From NCBI GenBank assembly GCA_963575745.1, contig CAUYUJ010014771.1:950593-1014592 (forward strand): a DNA stretch of 64,000 nt, written 5' to 3'. The DNA is from Prorocentrum cordatum (taxonomy: Eukaryota; Sar; Dinophyceae; Prorocentrales; Prorocentraceae). Positions 20,468 through 30,826 of this stretch are shown here, piece after piece; the stretch's first letter is position 1, and the number at the start of each line of letters is the position of its first letter. Under the pieces are notes generated by a model. It ran no database searches and had not been told where the DNA came from. It saw only the letters and a list, made by a program, of their open reading frames with translations. The position numbers and the translations under genes were made by a program.

Positions 20468-20580
20468 TGCGTGTGTGTGTGTGTGTGTGTGCGTGTGTGT
20501 GTGTGTGTTCTTTTTTTTGTTGTGTGTGTGCGGGGGGGGTATGTGTGTGTGTCTGCGTGTGTGTGTGTGTGTGTGTGTGC
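20405..20580. repeat. (GT)n/(GCGT)n microsatellite
   Basis: Interrupted GT and GCGT repeats with a T-run (20,512-20,518) and a G-run (20,532-20,539) inside. Confidence 0.95.
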
Positions 20581-21055
20581 CCGGCTCTGGGCTGCTTGGC
20601 CTGCTTCCGCCCTCTTGCGCTCTGTGCCGCCCCGCGCCCCCCCCTCGTGCCCGCGGGGCAGCGCCTGCTGCTGAGGTTGGCCCGCTTGGCCTCTTCTCTC
20701 CTTGCACGCACCTCGCAGGCCAGCTGGTCTCGGTGCTCCAGCCTCTTCCTGGGCCGTGCTCGGTCCAGGATTGGGTCCCGCTTCGTTTTATCATCACCGC
20801 CAGCTGCAGTTCTTGGCTGCTCCCGCCAGCTTCAGCTCAGCGAAGTTCAGTACAGCCTGTGCCGGCGCTGCCCCCCCCAGCACTGTCCCCTGCCGCTGCC
20901 GGTAGCTCTGAGTGGCCTGGCTTCCTCTCCCCCCGTCGCGCCTGGGCTCCTGCTCCTCCTCCTCCCGTGCATTGCGGCTTTAATAATTTGCGTACAGCGT
21001 GTCCCTTGTTGCCAGTCCGCCAGAGCAGTCGACCTCTGCCCGGCCGCCGACGCAA
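20581..21055. other. No gene seen between two GT arrays
   Basis: CT-rich GC-rich DNA, Pro/Leu/Ser-rich in translation. No motif. Confidence 0.5.
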
Positions 21056-21285
21056 AAGTGTGTGTGTGTGTGTGGTGTGTGTGTGTGTGTGCTGAGTGTG
21101 TGTGTGGTGTGTCAGTGTGTGGTGTGTGGTGCGTCTGTGCGTTTGTGTGTGTGTTGGTGTGTGTGTGTGTGTTGTGTGTGCGTGCGTGCGTGCGTGCGTT
21201 GGCGTGCGTGCGTGCGTGCGTTTGCGTGCGTGCGTGCGTTGGCGTGCGTGCGTTTGCGTGCGTGCGTGCGTGCGTGCTGGCTCGT
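21056..21285. repeat. (GT)n/(GCGT)n microsatellite with TTGGCGT spacers
   Basis: GT runs, then blocks of three to five GCGT units punctuated by TTG or TTT about every 16-28 bases (21,198-21,280). Confidence 0.95.
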
Positions 21286-21429
21286 CCTGGCCCCTCCGAG
21301 CCCTGGTCCAAACGCCCGTGGCCCCTGGCGCAAAGCCATGAAGGAGGTGGGTGGGCATTGCAGAACAAAGAGAAGCTCAGTCGTTCAGCACCTCGGCAGG
21401 GATGAGCGCTTCCTTCCCTCGGGGCCCTT

Positions 21430-22560
21430 CCTCAGGCGGCGGGGATGAGCGCTCTTTCTAAAGGTGAGGGTGTAGGCGCGCGAGGCGGCAGACGAGGGCT
21501 GCGGTGGTCTTGCCCTCGGGCCGATATAGATTGACCTCGGATGACTCGGCCAGGCCTTTCGGGATCGCTGATGAAAAGTCGCTGGGACCCAGGATTTTCG
21601 ACGATGCGATTTCCCCCATCCGCGGAGCCCAGAAGTCTCGACCCCTTCCCTGGGGGAAGCTTTCTGTTGTCCTGGATCCATTCTTGATGCCCCGAAGGCT
21701 ACCAAAACCGACACCCGAGAGTGGCAGCCGAGGAAGCGCCGCGGTCGAAATGGTCAACCCTCCACGTATTTGGAGATTGTTTTTCAGGGTGTGACGATAA
21801 AGCAGGTTATCGGGCTCGCCCGCCCCCCTCGTCCCCCTCGAGTGATTTGATCTGGTCGGTCGCGCAGGTCCAACGGGGGTACGCAGCATAAGTGCGTGCG
21901 AGCATATGTGGGGCTGCCAAGAGGCATTCCCTTGGTACCCCGAAGCCGTCAGCCGAGAGTGGAAGCCGAGGACGCGCCACAGTCGGAACGGTCAGTCTGC
22001 CGGATGTTTGCGAGGAAACAAGCCGGTATAAGCATTGAAGTTCGACGGTCAGCGCCGATGTATTGGATTTGCGCTGTACCCCCCTGGCGGCGCCTCTGGC
22101 GACGCCCCTGGCGACGCCCCTGGCGCGCAGATCCAAGAAGTCCGCGCGATCCGTCGAAACTTCATGTTGATGCAGTCTTGTTTTCCTGTACCCTCAGATC
22201 AGACGTTTCCAACAAAATGCAGCATCGTAGAAAACTGTCACAAAAGCTCTGGACCCAATCTTCCTGCGCCGTTTCGCGAGGCCGATCGATCTGTGAGGGC
22301 CCCAGGGCCGACACCAGGCGAAAACGCCCGTTGTGGAAGAATTGCAACGCCAGGATCGCAGGGTATGTTTTCAGGGGTTGCCAAAGGTGCCCCAGGGGCA
22401 CCTTTAGCAAACCCCTGGGGCCCTCTGGAACTCGTGAGGGGTTCTCCTGGAAATCCTGGAGCACCTTGGGCCAGGGGCCCATCTAACCGCAGTAATACAT
22501 TAAGAACCCCCCGGGGTTATCGTTTGCACCGCACCGTAATTAAATAATTCTTGGGGGCGG
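21430..22560. other. Non-coding stretch with a degenerate 75-bp direct repeat
   Basis: CCCCGAAG, then GAGAGTGGCAGCCGAGGAAG (21,690-21,775), recurs as CCCCGAAG, then GAGAGTGGAAGCCGAGGACG (21,938-22,010), both followed by a GGTCA element. Short GGCGACGCCCCT units repeat at 22,085-22,125. No supported gene. Confidence 0.5.
22372..22417. repeat. 22-bp-arm hairpin
   Basis: CAGGGGTTGCCAAAGGTGCC and two more C pair with the following GGGGCACCTTTAGCAAACCC plus CTG, with one mismatch, one bulge and a one-base centre. A weaker inverted pair (GGGCCCTCTGG / CCAGGGGCCC) encloses 22,418-22,480. Cruciform or MITE-like remnant; no transcription unit is evident, so a terminator role is not claimed. Confidence 0.7.
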
Positions 22561-22668
22561 GTTTCGCGGAACGATATCTTTAGCACCGCGTAGAAGAAAG
22601 GAACATAACTAATTCCCGCGCCTTGGCTCGGGCGGCATCCCAATGGGAATATGTAGGATTCTTAGATT

Positions 22669-23003
22669 GGAGGTGAGGGGGTGAGATCGAAGTGGAACGG
22701 AGAGCCCCCCTACCGGGAAATCGATTTCGGTTTCGTGTTCGTGCGTGCCGTGCGTGCGGGCGAGGCGAAGCTGCGTGGGCGGGCGAGAAGAAAGTCTCCT
22801 GTGGCTGAGGCGCGGCCGGACCAAATGTCTCCCTTCCGGGCGGCCGGTGGCCCGCGGTGTCCCGCCGGTGTCCCGCTGGTGTCCCGTGTGGCTGAGGCGC
22901 GGCCGGACCAAATGTCTCCCTTCCGGGCGGCCGGTGGCCCGCGGTGTCCCGCCGGTGTCCCGCGGTGTCCCGCGGTGTCCCGCGGTGCCCCGCGGTGTCC
23001 CGC

Positions 23004-23084
<81 letters not shown>

Positions 23085-23181
23085 CATGATCTGATGATCA
23101 TGATCATGATCATGATCATGATCATGATCTTGATGATGGTGATGGTGATGGTGATGGTGATGATGATGATGATGTTGATGT

Positions 23182-23237
<56 letters not shown>

Positions 23238-23307
23238 GTGATGGTGATGCTGATGCTGATGCTGATGATGATGCTGCTGGAAATGCTGATGCTGATGTTG
23301 ATGCTGC

Positions 23308-23351
<44 letters not shown>

Positions 23352-23367
23352 CTGATGATGATGATGC

Positions 23368-23428
<61 letters not shown>

Positions 23429-23632
23429 CGAGTGAGATCGAGTGTGAGATAGATCGAGTGAGATCGAGTGAGATCGATTGTGAGATCGATCGAGGGAGAT
23501 CGATCGAGCGAGACCGATACTGAGATCGATAGTGAGATCGATAGTGAGATCGATAGTGAGACCGATCGAGTGAGACGTTGGTTCCTCCCCCCCCCGAACC
23601 TCCTTATCACCCGAAGGGTGGTCGTATAGGTA
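22669..23632 (+). repeat. Composite dispersed repeat module, copy 1
   Basis: Order: a 330-base unique head, holding an 87-base direct duplication that starts at 22,801 and 22,888; CCGCGGTGTC-type units; a GAT/ATG array (23,004-23,428); 12-base GTGAGATCGATT-type units (23,429-23,575); and a conserved tail to 23,632 (ACCTCCTTATCACCCGAAGG). The same five parts in the same order and strand occur at 57,579-59,114. Confidence 0.9.
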
Positions 23633-23639
23633 TTCCTAT

Positions 23640-23712
23640 TTCCCAATAGGACTCCCCCAATAGGACTCCCCCATAGGACTCCCCCATAGGACTCCCTATA
23701 GGACTCCCCCAC
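23640..23712. repeat. ATAGGACTCCCCC minisatellite
   Basis: Five near copies of (A)ATAGGACTCCCCC in tandem, with a unit of 13-15 bases. Confidence 0.85.
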
Positions 23713-24560
23713 AGCAGACTCGTCTGCGTTCAGAGCGAGGATGTCTCAGGCGAGGCGCTTGATTCAGAACCACACGGAGGACAGATTGCGAGAATGTTTC
23801 AGGCGGTTTCTTCGTTTCGGCGGGCAGACTCGTCTGTCGTCAAAGCAGGTTGCGAGGTGCCAGGGTAACGCTTCCAGGGTGCTGGAGCGTTATACTTTCG
23901 CCGGGGAGGGGGTGGGCTGCTTTCTTAATTGCCTCTCAGGGTTAAGTAGCAACACCCGATGCTTGTGGCCCGCTCCAGCCCCACCGCCTCCGAGTACGAG
24001 GAGTTGTTCCAGCACTACTGCCCGGCCGCCGAGGCGGCGCCCGCCAGCGCCACGGGCTCCCGCAGTCCGGCCGCCGGAAGCAGCAGCGCCGCGTGCCGCA
24101 GCGGAGGGGGGGGGAGCTACGACTGGGGCCGATCGCAACCACTGCGGGCCGGCCGTCGACCACTTCGGACTGATCACAGCCGGTCGTGCTCGGGCAGGAC
24201 TGGATGCGATTTTCGGGGGAAGTTGCAGTATGCTGTAGTATTGTTGTGATCACGGGAAGGCTTTTTAGAGCGCTTCTGGATGCAGTGAGTTTCCTTCTGG
24301 ATGGGGAGGTTCGTTTCTCTACCAAAAGTCTGGAGTTGCCAGCTGGAGAGCGTCCTTTTATATGAATCGCGTCGCCACACCGCCAGCCCAAATCGATATC
24401 ACTGGCCTTCGGCCCATCTCGCCACCTTACCTGGGTGGTGGGTCTGAGGCCTCTTGGATGTTCGTCGGGATCTCGTCGAGGCCTGTCGGGGTTCTGGTGA
24501 ACTGTGTCTTATTCCCTGATGATCACGGGCGTGACCCAGGGGGGAGGGAGGGGGGGACAG
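23713..24560. other. No supported gene
   Basis: Includes CAGACTCGTCTG palindromes at about 23,707 and 23,825. A Ser/Ala/Gly-rich frame at 23,959-24,249 shows no motif. Confidence 0.5.
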
Positions 24561-24655
24561 TGCCGATCGCGCCACGGGTCGCGCCGGCGCCGTGTGGGAA
24601 TGCTTAGCAATCGCTCATTCCCACGGTGCTGGGGCGAATCGTGGCGTGATCAGTG
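24561..24655. repeat. Long imperfect hairpin, arms about 40 bp
   Basis: The left arm (24,561-24,602, ending GTGTGGGAATG) pairs with the right arm (24,616-24,655, beginning CATTCCCAC) over about 38 bases with about six mismatches and a 2-base gap. The loop is 13 bases. G-runs flank both sides. Confidence 0.7.
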
Positions 24656-24749
24656 GGGGGAGGGGGGGGTGGCGAGCAGCTGTGTGTCCCTGGGTCGAGG
24701 TAAGGCGTTCTAGAAAGGGCTTCCCCTTTGAGAAGCGAAGGGGTTGGCA

Positions 24750-24915
24750 TCTCCTCCTCAGCGGAAGGTGGCGGAATGGCGGCGGAAGGAAAACGACGGC
24801 GGCTCCGCCAGCGAGAGTTGGCGGAAGGGCGGCGGAAGGCGGCGGAAGTAAAAGATGCGCCCCAAAGAGATGACAACCTTTTTGTTGGTTCAAAGCTTGT
24901 GGAACCCGCCACGTG
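24750..24915 (+). repeat. GGCGGAAG dispersed repeat, copy 1
   Basis: Several GGCGGAA(T/G/A)G units, then GTAAAAGATGCGCCCCAAAG, AGATGACAACCTTTTTG, and GGAACCCGCC at the end. The GGCGG start and CCGCC end are complementary. Related copies lie at 41,330-41,460 and 42,390-42,530. Confidence 0.75.
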
Positions 24916-25089
24916 TCCTTCAAGATTCCCGAGGAGGCCCCCCCACGGCCTCCAGATCACCCTTCCAACTGGGGCTCCAGAGGGCCCAGGGGCGCCAAGA
25001 TTGAGCGAGAATCTAAGGACACCTGCTCGCGGGCTCACAAACAGTGCTTGCTTGCATTTCGGGGTTCTTACTAATCTTCCTCGAGGAAT

Positions 25090-25440
25090 TGGATGGGTCA
25101 GCTGATGTTTCGCCTGGTGCCCAGCTGGTGGTCGCCCTAGGGCGCCTCGTGGGCGCCTGATGTTGGGTGGGTCAGCCGAGGTTTCGCCCGGCGGCCGCCC
25201 GTGGACACCCCGTGGGCCCGTCGTGTGCTGGGTGGGCGTGCCGAGCTTTCGCCTGGTGCCCGCACGTGGGCACCTCGTGGTGCTGGGTGGACAGCCGGGC
25301 TTGCGCCCTGTGGTCGCCCACTGACGCCTTGGGGGCGCCTCGTGCGCTCGATTGGTGTGGTGGGGTTTCGTCCGGTGCGGTGCCCGCCCGTGGGCGCCTC
25401 GTGGGCGCCTCGTGCGCTGGGCGGCCGCGTAGACGGTACT
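25090..25440 (+). repeat. GGGCGCCTCGTG minisatellite
   Basis: About five degenerate units of 55-75 bases: GGGCGCCTCGTG(G/C)GC, GCTGGGTGGG, and C(C/G)GAG(C/G)TTTCGCC(T/C)GGTG. It passes directly into the TTGCACCACGTAG repeats. Confidence 0.75.
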
Positions 25441-25454
25441 GCGTACTTTTGTTC

Positions 25455-25650
25455 CCCCAGCGTAACTAACACAACATAGCTTGCACCACGTAGCTTACGC
25501 CGGACAGCTTACAACAGACAGCTGGCACCACACAGCTGGCACCACAGATGATTTGCTGCACAGTTTGCACAAGATAGCTTGCACCACGTAGCTGATACGA
25601 CATATCTTGCACCACATACATTGCGCCGCGTAGCTTACACCACAACCCAA
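25455..25650 (+). repeat. AGCTTGCACCACGTAG satellite
   Basis: About ten degenerate units of the type AGCTTGCACCACGTAG or CAGCTGGCACCACA, 16-20 bases apart. The same unit occurs inverted at 40-130, and at 38,572-38,600 and 40,499-40,570. Confidence 0.8.
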
Positions 25651-25729
25651 GCCCAGATGTCTAGAAATGGATACAGCAGAGGCGCATCGACGTGCAGTGC
25701 GCTCTAGAAACACAAGTCCCAGAGAACCA

Positions 25730-26015
25730 CCACGAGAAACGTTAGAAGTACCGTTGGTACTTCACAGACGAATCGCGCGTTCAGCCAGGAGGCCGCTTCT
25801 GCGCTGATGTAGCCACGGCTAACGAGTGTGCGAATGACGTTCTGGATGTGCAGGCAGTAAACAGTCGAATGGTGTACCTCGTGTTGAACTACGCTGCCCC
25901 TGTTACCATAATGGGTTGTTACAGCCCCAGTGCGGCGACGCCGACAGGCATCAAACTAGCCTTCCATACAAGAGTGCAGCAACTGCCTGGGCAGCGTTGC
26001 GAACGCGGCCTGGTC
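25730..26015 (+). pseudogene. LINE-C endonuclease, N-terminal fragment
   Basis: A plus frame without a Met reads KYRWYFTDES, R-F-C-A-D-V, then DVLDVQAVNSRMVYLVLNYA and TIMGCYSPSAATP. This has the pattern of the LINE endonuclease middle region, where a beta strand with V.sRi..l.l ends in N.YaP. The catalytic Glu and the GDFN motif are not seen. The C-terminal SDH-type motif is found on the far side of Copia-A at 36,175, so the two are taken as one split domain. Confidence 0.55.
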
Positions 26016-26107
26016 TATTGATATTTGCTGTTCAGCGCGGGAGTCCAGACGAATCTTACGCCAGACAGACGAAGTGCACAATAACCGATCGTTATTGATC
26101 TCCCATT

Positions 26108-26312
26108 TGTGAAAATTAAATAGGCGAGGGTGTGATATTTAGGGTGATCATGAATTGTCTTTCCTTTCCGCCCGTGGCCGTTGTGGCTGGGCGGGAGGGA
26201 GGACGCACCTACTCACGTTTTAGCCTGACTACGTAGATAAATATTCATATAGTATTTTACCTTGTGCTTGCATCAAGTACTGGTGGGAGGGATATTGTGA
26301 TCTGTATTCGCA
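26108..26312 (+). repeat. Copia-A 5' LTR
   Basis: It starts TGTGAAAATT (or at TGTGATATTT, 26,131) and ends TTCGCA. It pairs with 34,847-34,876 plus 35,789-35,971 at roughly 80% identity by eye, with one 8-base gap. Most differences have A/T here and G/C in the 3' copy. Confidence 0.8.
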
Positions 26313-26313
26313 C

Positions 26314-26330
26314 TGGTAGCCTGGAACTGG
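26314..26330 (+). other. Candidate primer-binding site
   Basis: TGGTAGCCTGGAACTGG begins two bases after the LTR end. TGG at the start is complementary to the CCA end of tRNAs. The tRNA is not identified. Confidence 0.4.
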
Positions 26331-26343
26331 ATCAGTTCTACGG

Positions 26344-27229
26344 TTGCGAGATTGGCCGTGCAGATATATGTTGGCGCTCAAGACTCCCGTAGTGTTTTAC
26401 CATTGCGCACTTCCTTCAGCGATCAACGCGCTGAACATCATCACCCGCAGCCTGGCCGAGAATCGTTGCCACGACCCGGACAGCAGCAGGGACAACGATA
26501 TCTACTACGAGCTGGACGGAAACGCCATCTTCAGAGACGGCGACGCGATCATCAGAGACGGCAGCATCACCACTACAGAAAATCGCGACCAGGCAACAGC
26601 AGCCCAACAACGGACCCCTCTTCGTGGTCAAAGAGGGATCCTCGGCTACTATGCGAGCGAAGAGAAGCTGCAGAAGCTCTACGCGATCAAGCTCCAGAAT
26701 TTGTTATGGGCGAGCGTGGAACCTCACGAGGAGGAGGGCCGAGATTGCGACGCAAACAGTGTTGAACAAAGGAGGTGAAGACCCACTTGCTGCAGTGAAG
26801 CTGGCGGTGGCAACAGGCGAGCGGATCGCCCCACTACAGAAGCAGCAAGTTTTCGAGGGGTATTTCTTCAAAGGCTTTCGCAACATGTCTGAGTCTGTGC
26901 AGGACTACATATCTAGGCGGGAGACGGAGTATGAGCGGCTCAAGTCTCTATCAGCAAGCACGACGGCGAGCGAAGACCTGCGGACGTACTTCCTATTTAA
27001 GTTGACCAATGTCAGCTTGACCGAGCACGAGGCTATTCCAGGGCAGTGCAACAACGAGTGCATATGGGATGGCGCGACGACGGCGATGTTCATCCAGCTG
27101 AACACGACGTGCAGAGACAACCGTGGCCACGGACGTTATGGAGCATGCCCCCGGCGGACTACGACGATGACGAGGAGGAAGCCCTACTCGGATACGAGCG
27201 CGGCGTGCGCGACGAAGACGGGCTTCTGA
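26344..27229 (+). pseudogene. Copia-A gag, N-terminal and capsid-like part
   Basis: Two overlapping frames (26,344-26,778 and 26,624-27,229) make up the gag. The second contains QQVFEGYFFKGFRNMSESVQ, a RRETEYERLKS stretch, then DLRTYFLFKLTNVSLTEHEA. This is the copia-type gag pattern in which the last helix resembles 'L..yiLL.na.Lt..er'. The upstream frame is rich in Asp and Arg and less certain. The zinc-knuckle part follows in another frame. Confidence 0.65.
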
Positions 27230-27930
27230 GCGATGAAGGTTGCGACGCGCTGGCAGCTGACATCGACGAGTTCGAAGGCGCGATTGGCGGCGTCGACCCC
27301 GAGGAGATCAGCCAGGAGGAGGGTGGCGCACTGGCGGCTGAGGCACAGCGTCTTGGGTGGAAGGCTGGACCGACTGGTCGCAGGCCCAACTGCAAGCAAG
27401 CTCGGGAGAGGCCCGCGCAGAGCAAGTCCAATCGAGGCTGGAAGGCCAACATCAACAAGCAAAGATCCATCAAGATGGGCGGCAAGGAAGCCGAAGAGAA
27501 GCTACATAAGATAGTGGCCCGCACGAAGTGCAATGCATGCCGCGAGAAGTGTCGCCGGAAAGGCGACCGGGAGCGCGACAAGACAAGGCTATCAGGTGGT
27601 GGATCATCGAGCAGCCTACAGCGTGGAGGACGAGGTGGTGGCCGAGGTTTTCACGGGCGACTTGGGGGTTTTCAACGACGTGCTGGGTTTGCGATGGCAG
27701 CGGCGATGAAGCTACTGATGGCGGACAGCTCAATGGGCATGACTGCCGTCCAGATCGCGAAGGATCAGCTGGCGCGCATGGAGACCACGATGGAGGAGAT
27801 CGCGAGTCTGACGAAGGTGAGGATCGACGCCGATGAGCAGATCGCGAACGCCTGGGCGGTATCAGCGCTTGGAGACGACCGAGGCACGCGAGACCCCGAG
27901 GGTAGTGATGACCAAACGCCGGGATCCTGA
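27046..27930 (+). pseudogene. Copia-A gag C-terminal part with dead zinc knuckle
   Basis: An acidic segment (YDDDEEEALLGYERGVRDED) and a Lys/Arg-rich one lead to C-N-A-C-R-E-K-C-R-R-K-G-D-R-E-R (27,529-27,576). The CCHC knuckle would be C-x2-C-x4-H-x4-C; here the His and last Cys positions read Arg, so zinc binding is lost. A Gly/Arg-rich basic patch (GRGGGRGFHGRLGGFQRR) follows, as usual in nucleocapsids. Its last third may overlap the protease linker. Confidence 0.6.
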
Positions 27931-28925
27931 TCAGGACAGACATGGCCCAGCAGATCGAACACTGAATACCATGGGGAAGATAGCGCAGCGGCAGACCTAC
28001 AGAAGATCAAAGATCGGGCAGCAAAGATCGCAGCCTTATGGGTCAGCTGTGAGAACATGGAAGCAGCTTGCCGGGGTTGCATGGATTGGCGCGTGGACTA
28101 GGCACTACACCGGATCCACCAGCTCATGCGCATCACGATGGAGAAGGCACCACAGGGGCTCAGGAGCCTGGCGTGCGACCTGTGCCAAGCATCCTGGGAC
28201 AGTACCTCGGAACTACGAGACATCGCAAGGAGCGCCTGCGAGCGCCTACCTCATGGAGCGCGACCGACATGGATGTGGACGGAACGCAGAACGGGCACTG
28301 ATTGCAGGCCCACAGAGGATCGCACACAATTATCTGGCTTGCGCGTGGAATGCGAGGAGCTGGAGGAGACCGAGGCCTACGCGATAAGGAAAGGACTTAT
28401 TCCAGATGGACACGCTGTACTGGGCGCGGCGTGCCTACGTGGATGCGGAGGCTCGCTAGCGTTGGACGGCTACGCTGAGGACAGCAGGGCCACTGCGAGG
28501 ACGAGGGGCTCATCCATGCGCTTCCGAGGCGTGAATGACGCCGCCCCGGCGATGGCGGAAGGCGAGCAGGAGGCGGCAGCGGGACTTGCAGGAACCGGTG
28601 TGAATCTACGGTTCCAGAGGCCGCCGAAATCGAGGGCGCCGATACTGCTAAGCATCCACCAGATGGAGGAGCCAGATACAGCGCTGTGCGTGAAGGAGCG
28701 GAGGCCAGACTTCACAGCGATCAACAAGCACGGGGCGCCGCTCAGCAAGACCGAGGAGGGGCGCCCGGCGATCTCACTTAAGGACTGGCCGAAGAAAGAA
28801 CGACCAAAACAGTGCCATCAGTTACGACGGGTGAGATCGACATCTGGACCGCGGAGGCGCAAGAGATAGACGAAGGCTTTCTACGACGGCAGCAGAGAAA
28901 GCAGATCGAGACGCGGGAGAAATAG
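27833..28925 (+). pseudogene. Copia-A gag-pol linker (protease not recognised)
   Basis: Frames at 27,833-28,387 and 28,126-28,869 carry charged, helix-rich text (AIRKGLIPDGHAVLGAACLR; RFQRPPKSRAPILLSIHQME). A copia protease with D-(T/S)-G-A is expected about here, but I see no such motif. It has either decayed or lies across a frame break. Confidence 0.4.
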
Positions 28926-29004
28926 TTGCAGGACAAGCTCGACCAGTGCCAGCAGGTCGCGGAGACGCTAAAGGCGGACCCAGAGGAGAAGCGGCCTATC
29001 ATAT

Positions 29005-29862
29005 GTGAGCTCGATGCCGGCGGCACGGCGGCCGCGTCGGAAGCTCAGCAGCGGCGACGCCCTACTACGAGACCAGCGAAAAGTGCTGAAGCAGCTGGGC
29101 GAGGACGACCCATGCATGACTATCGCGGCCCCCCCATGCGACTCGTGCACGAACATATCGCACAGGCGTCCGCAGAAGACGCGGATGATGAAGCCAGCAA
29201 CTGGCATGAAGCAGATCTGGCTCAACTGCAAGCGTCGAGCAGCACGCGTGCTACTGGAGAACCCGCTGACATCCAAGGCGTGGAAGCTCATGCCGTGGCT
29301 AGGCCCAGAGCTTGTGGCCGCGATGACGCACCAGTGCGCCGAAGGCGGCAGCCTGCTGGACTTCCTGGGCGACCCCGTCAATGAGCCGACGCGGTTCCTG
29401 ACTGCGGCCATCGTGCCAGGCGCTGAGCTGAACCACATCAGGTGCGACAACACGCACGAGCACACGAGCGTGATAAACGGGCCGAAGGGAACAGCATCAA
29501 GTCTTGGCAACTGGACGGCCAACCTGGCTAGGACGATCATGGGCAGCATCGAGAAACAGCGGGGCCTCGAGAAGCTGCGCGGTGGGTTCGGCAGGTGCGC
29601 CAAAGATTTCAAGGACACCGGGCTCGGAGGTGGAGGCGCCCACGCACGCGAGTGCAGCGACGATCTTCAGCAAGCACGGCGACGACATCGAGATGGCGGA
29701 GTGGGCGGCGGTGCCGCCACTTATGCGAGCAGCTATCAAGAAGATACACGAGAGCAATTCACATGGAACCTACACGGAGTCATTGATACGATGCTTGGAG
29801 CACGGTGGAGCGAGTCGACGAGCGGCGCAGGCAGCGCGACCCTTCAGATGCACCGCGTGTGA
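29005..29862 (+). pseudogene. Copia-A conserved block before the integrase
   Basis: The frame has P-P-C-D-S-C-T, then RVLLENPLTSKAWKLMPWLG, HQCAEGGSLLDFLGDPVNEP and a final C-D-N-T-H-E-H-T-S-V-I-N-G. I remember this block (E-x-P-x(2)-S-x-x-W, then C-x(3)-H-E-H) from dinoflagellate copia-like polyproteins, where it precedes the integrase. Cys/His spacing suggests metal binding, but its biochemical role is unknown to me. This is inference from memory, to be checked by a profile search. Confidence 0.6.
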
Positions 29863-29869
29863 GGAGCAG

Positions 29870-30539
29870 GCTCGGACGGCAGCGATACCTACAGCAGCGC
29901 AGCCTAAGGTTAGAGGCTATGAGGCCATTGGCATGGTCTTCATGGTCATGCCCGACATGGACAAGAATATGCACGTGGTGCTCGTGATCGTGGATATCGC
30001 GTCGGATTTTACAATGGCTATCTACGCGCGTCCTGGATCAAGGCCGACAGCAGAGTTGGCTGAGAAAGCTCTCGAGCTTGGATGGCTGACCCGGGCTGGA
30101 CCAACTACTGTGGTAGCAGGACCAGGACTCTACCTTCATGTGCAAGTCCGAGACACTGTGCAACGACCTCGGCCTGGTGATCAACAGCGCCACGCCAGAA
30201 ACTCACTGGCAGATGGGCAAGGTCGAGAGGAAGATGCGTTACCGGAAGGATAAAGCGACGAGCGTCTTCAATGCTGCAGAAATTCGCGGTCATGATTTCT
30301 TTGCAGCTACAGTGCGAGGCATGGCCAACGCGTGCAACCAGCTGGTTAGCACAGCGGGCTTTTCAACGCAGCAGTGGGCACTGGGAGCTCGACATCGACT
30401 ACCTGCCTGTTTGGCGAATCCCGACAACGACCCAGCAGCAGTTTCCAGGGTAGCTGACAGGACATCGTGCTGGAATCGACTACACCTTCAGCAGATATGC
30501 TCGGGGCCCTTTTTAAGGCGGCTAACTCATCTGCCTTGA
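29870..30539 (+). pseudogene. Copia-A integrase
   Basis: Frame one (to about 30,130) reads MVFMVMPDMDKNMHVVLVIV, D-I-A-S-D-F, A-I-Y-A-R-P-G-S, the first half of an rve-type integrase core. The place of the first catalytic Asp seems to read Met. After a frame change at about 30,135 the second half reads MCKSETLCNDLGLVI, then P-E-T-H-W-Q-M-G-K-V-E-R-K-M, which holds the catalytic Glu (30,225). MANACNQLVSTAGFSTQQWA matches the helix that follows. A tail decays near 30,470. Confidence 0.8.
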
Positions 30540-30826
30540 GGCGGACAGCGCTGGCAAGGACAAGGCCCCAGCCAGGGCCCTTCCAGCAAGGAGATCTACG
30601 GATGTTCTGGCGATCGGACAATCTAAAGAGAAGCGTGCATGCTCGATGGCATGGGCCTGCCTGGCGCCCGGGCAGGGACGAGCATGGCTACTGGCTGATT
30701 CACAACCGGATACCTATATTGAGTTCGCCAAGTCGACTACGGAAAGCGACTGAGCACGAGGTGGCGACTGTGCAAGTCACCCACCTGTTCTCAGACGGTG
30801 AGCCAGCCAGATCTCGAGCTGGATAG
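30467..30826 (+). pseudogene. Copia-A post-integrase SH3-like region
   Basis: RRTALARTRPQPGPFQQGDL, R-M-F-W-R, then W-H-G-P-A-W and WLIHNRIPILSSPSRLRKAT fit the small barrel after dinoflagellate copia integrases, whose typical steps are 'P..GD.V.ywR', 'W.GPA' and 'P.hLR.AT..E'. It probably binds DNA ends or directs integration. Intact for about 110 codons. Confidence 0.75.

Noticed and set aside
22681-23094. Frame ending in a long Met run in module copy 1
   Set aside because: The homologous head in module copy 2 is shifted in frame, so the protein is not conserved; the Met run is the ATG array.
23640-23712. Possible CRISPR-like array
   Set aside because: Units are tandem without spacers, only 13-15 bases long, and the DNA is eukaryotic.
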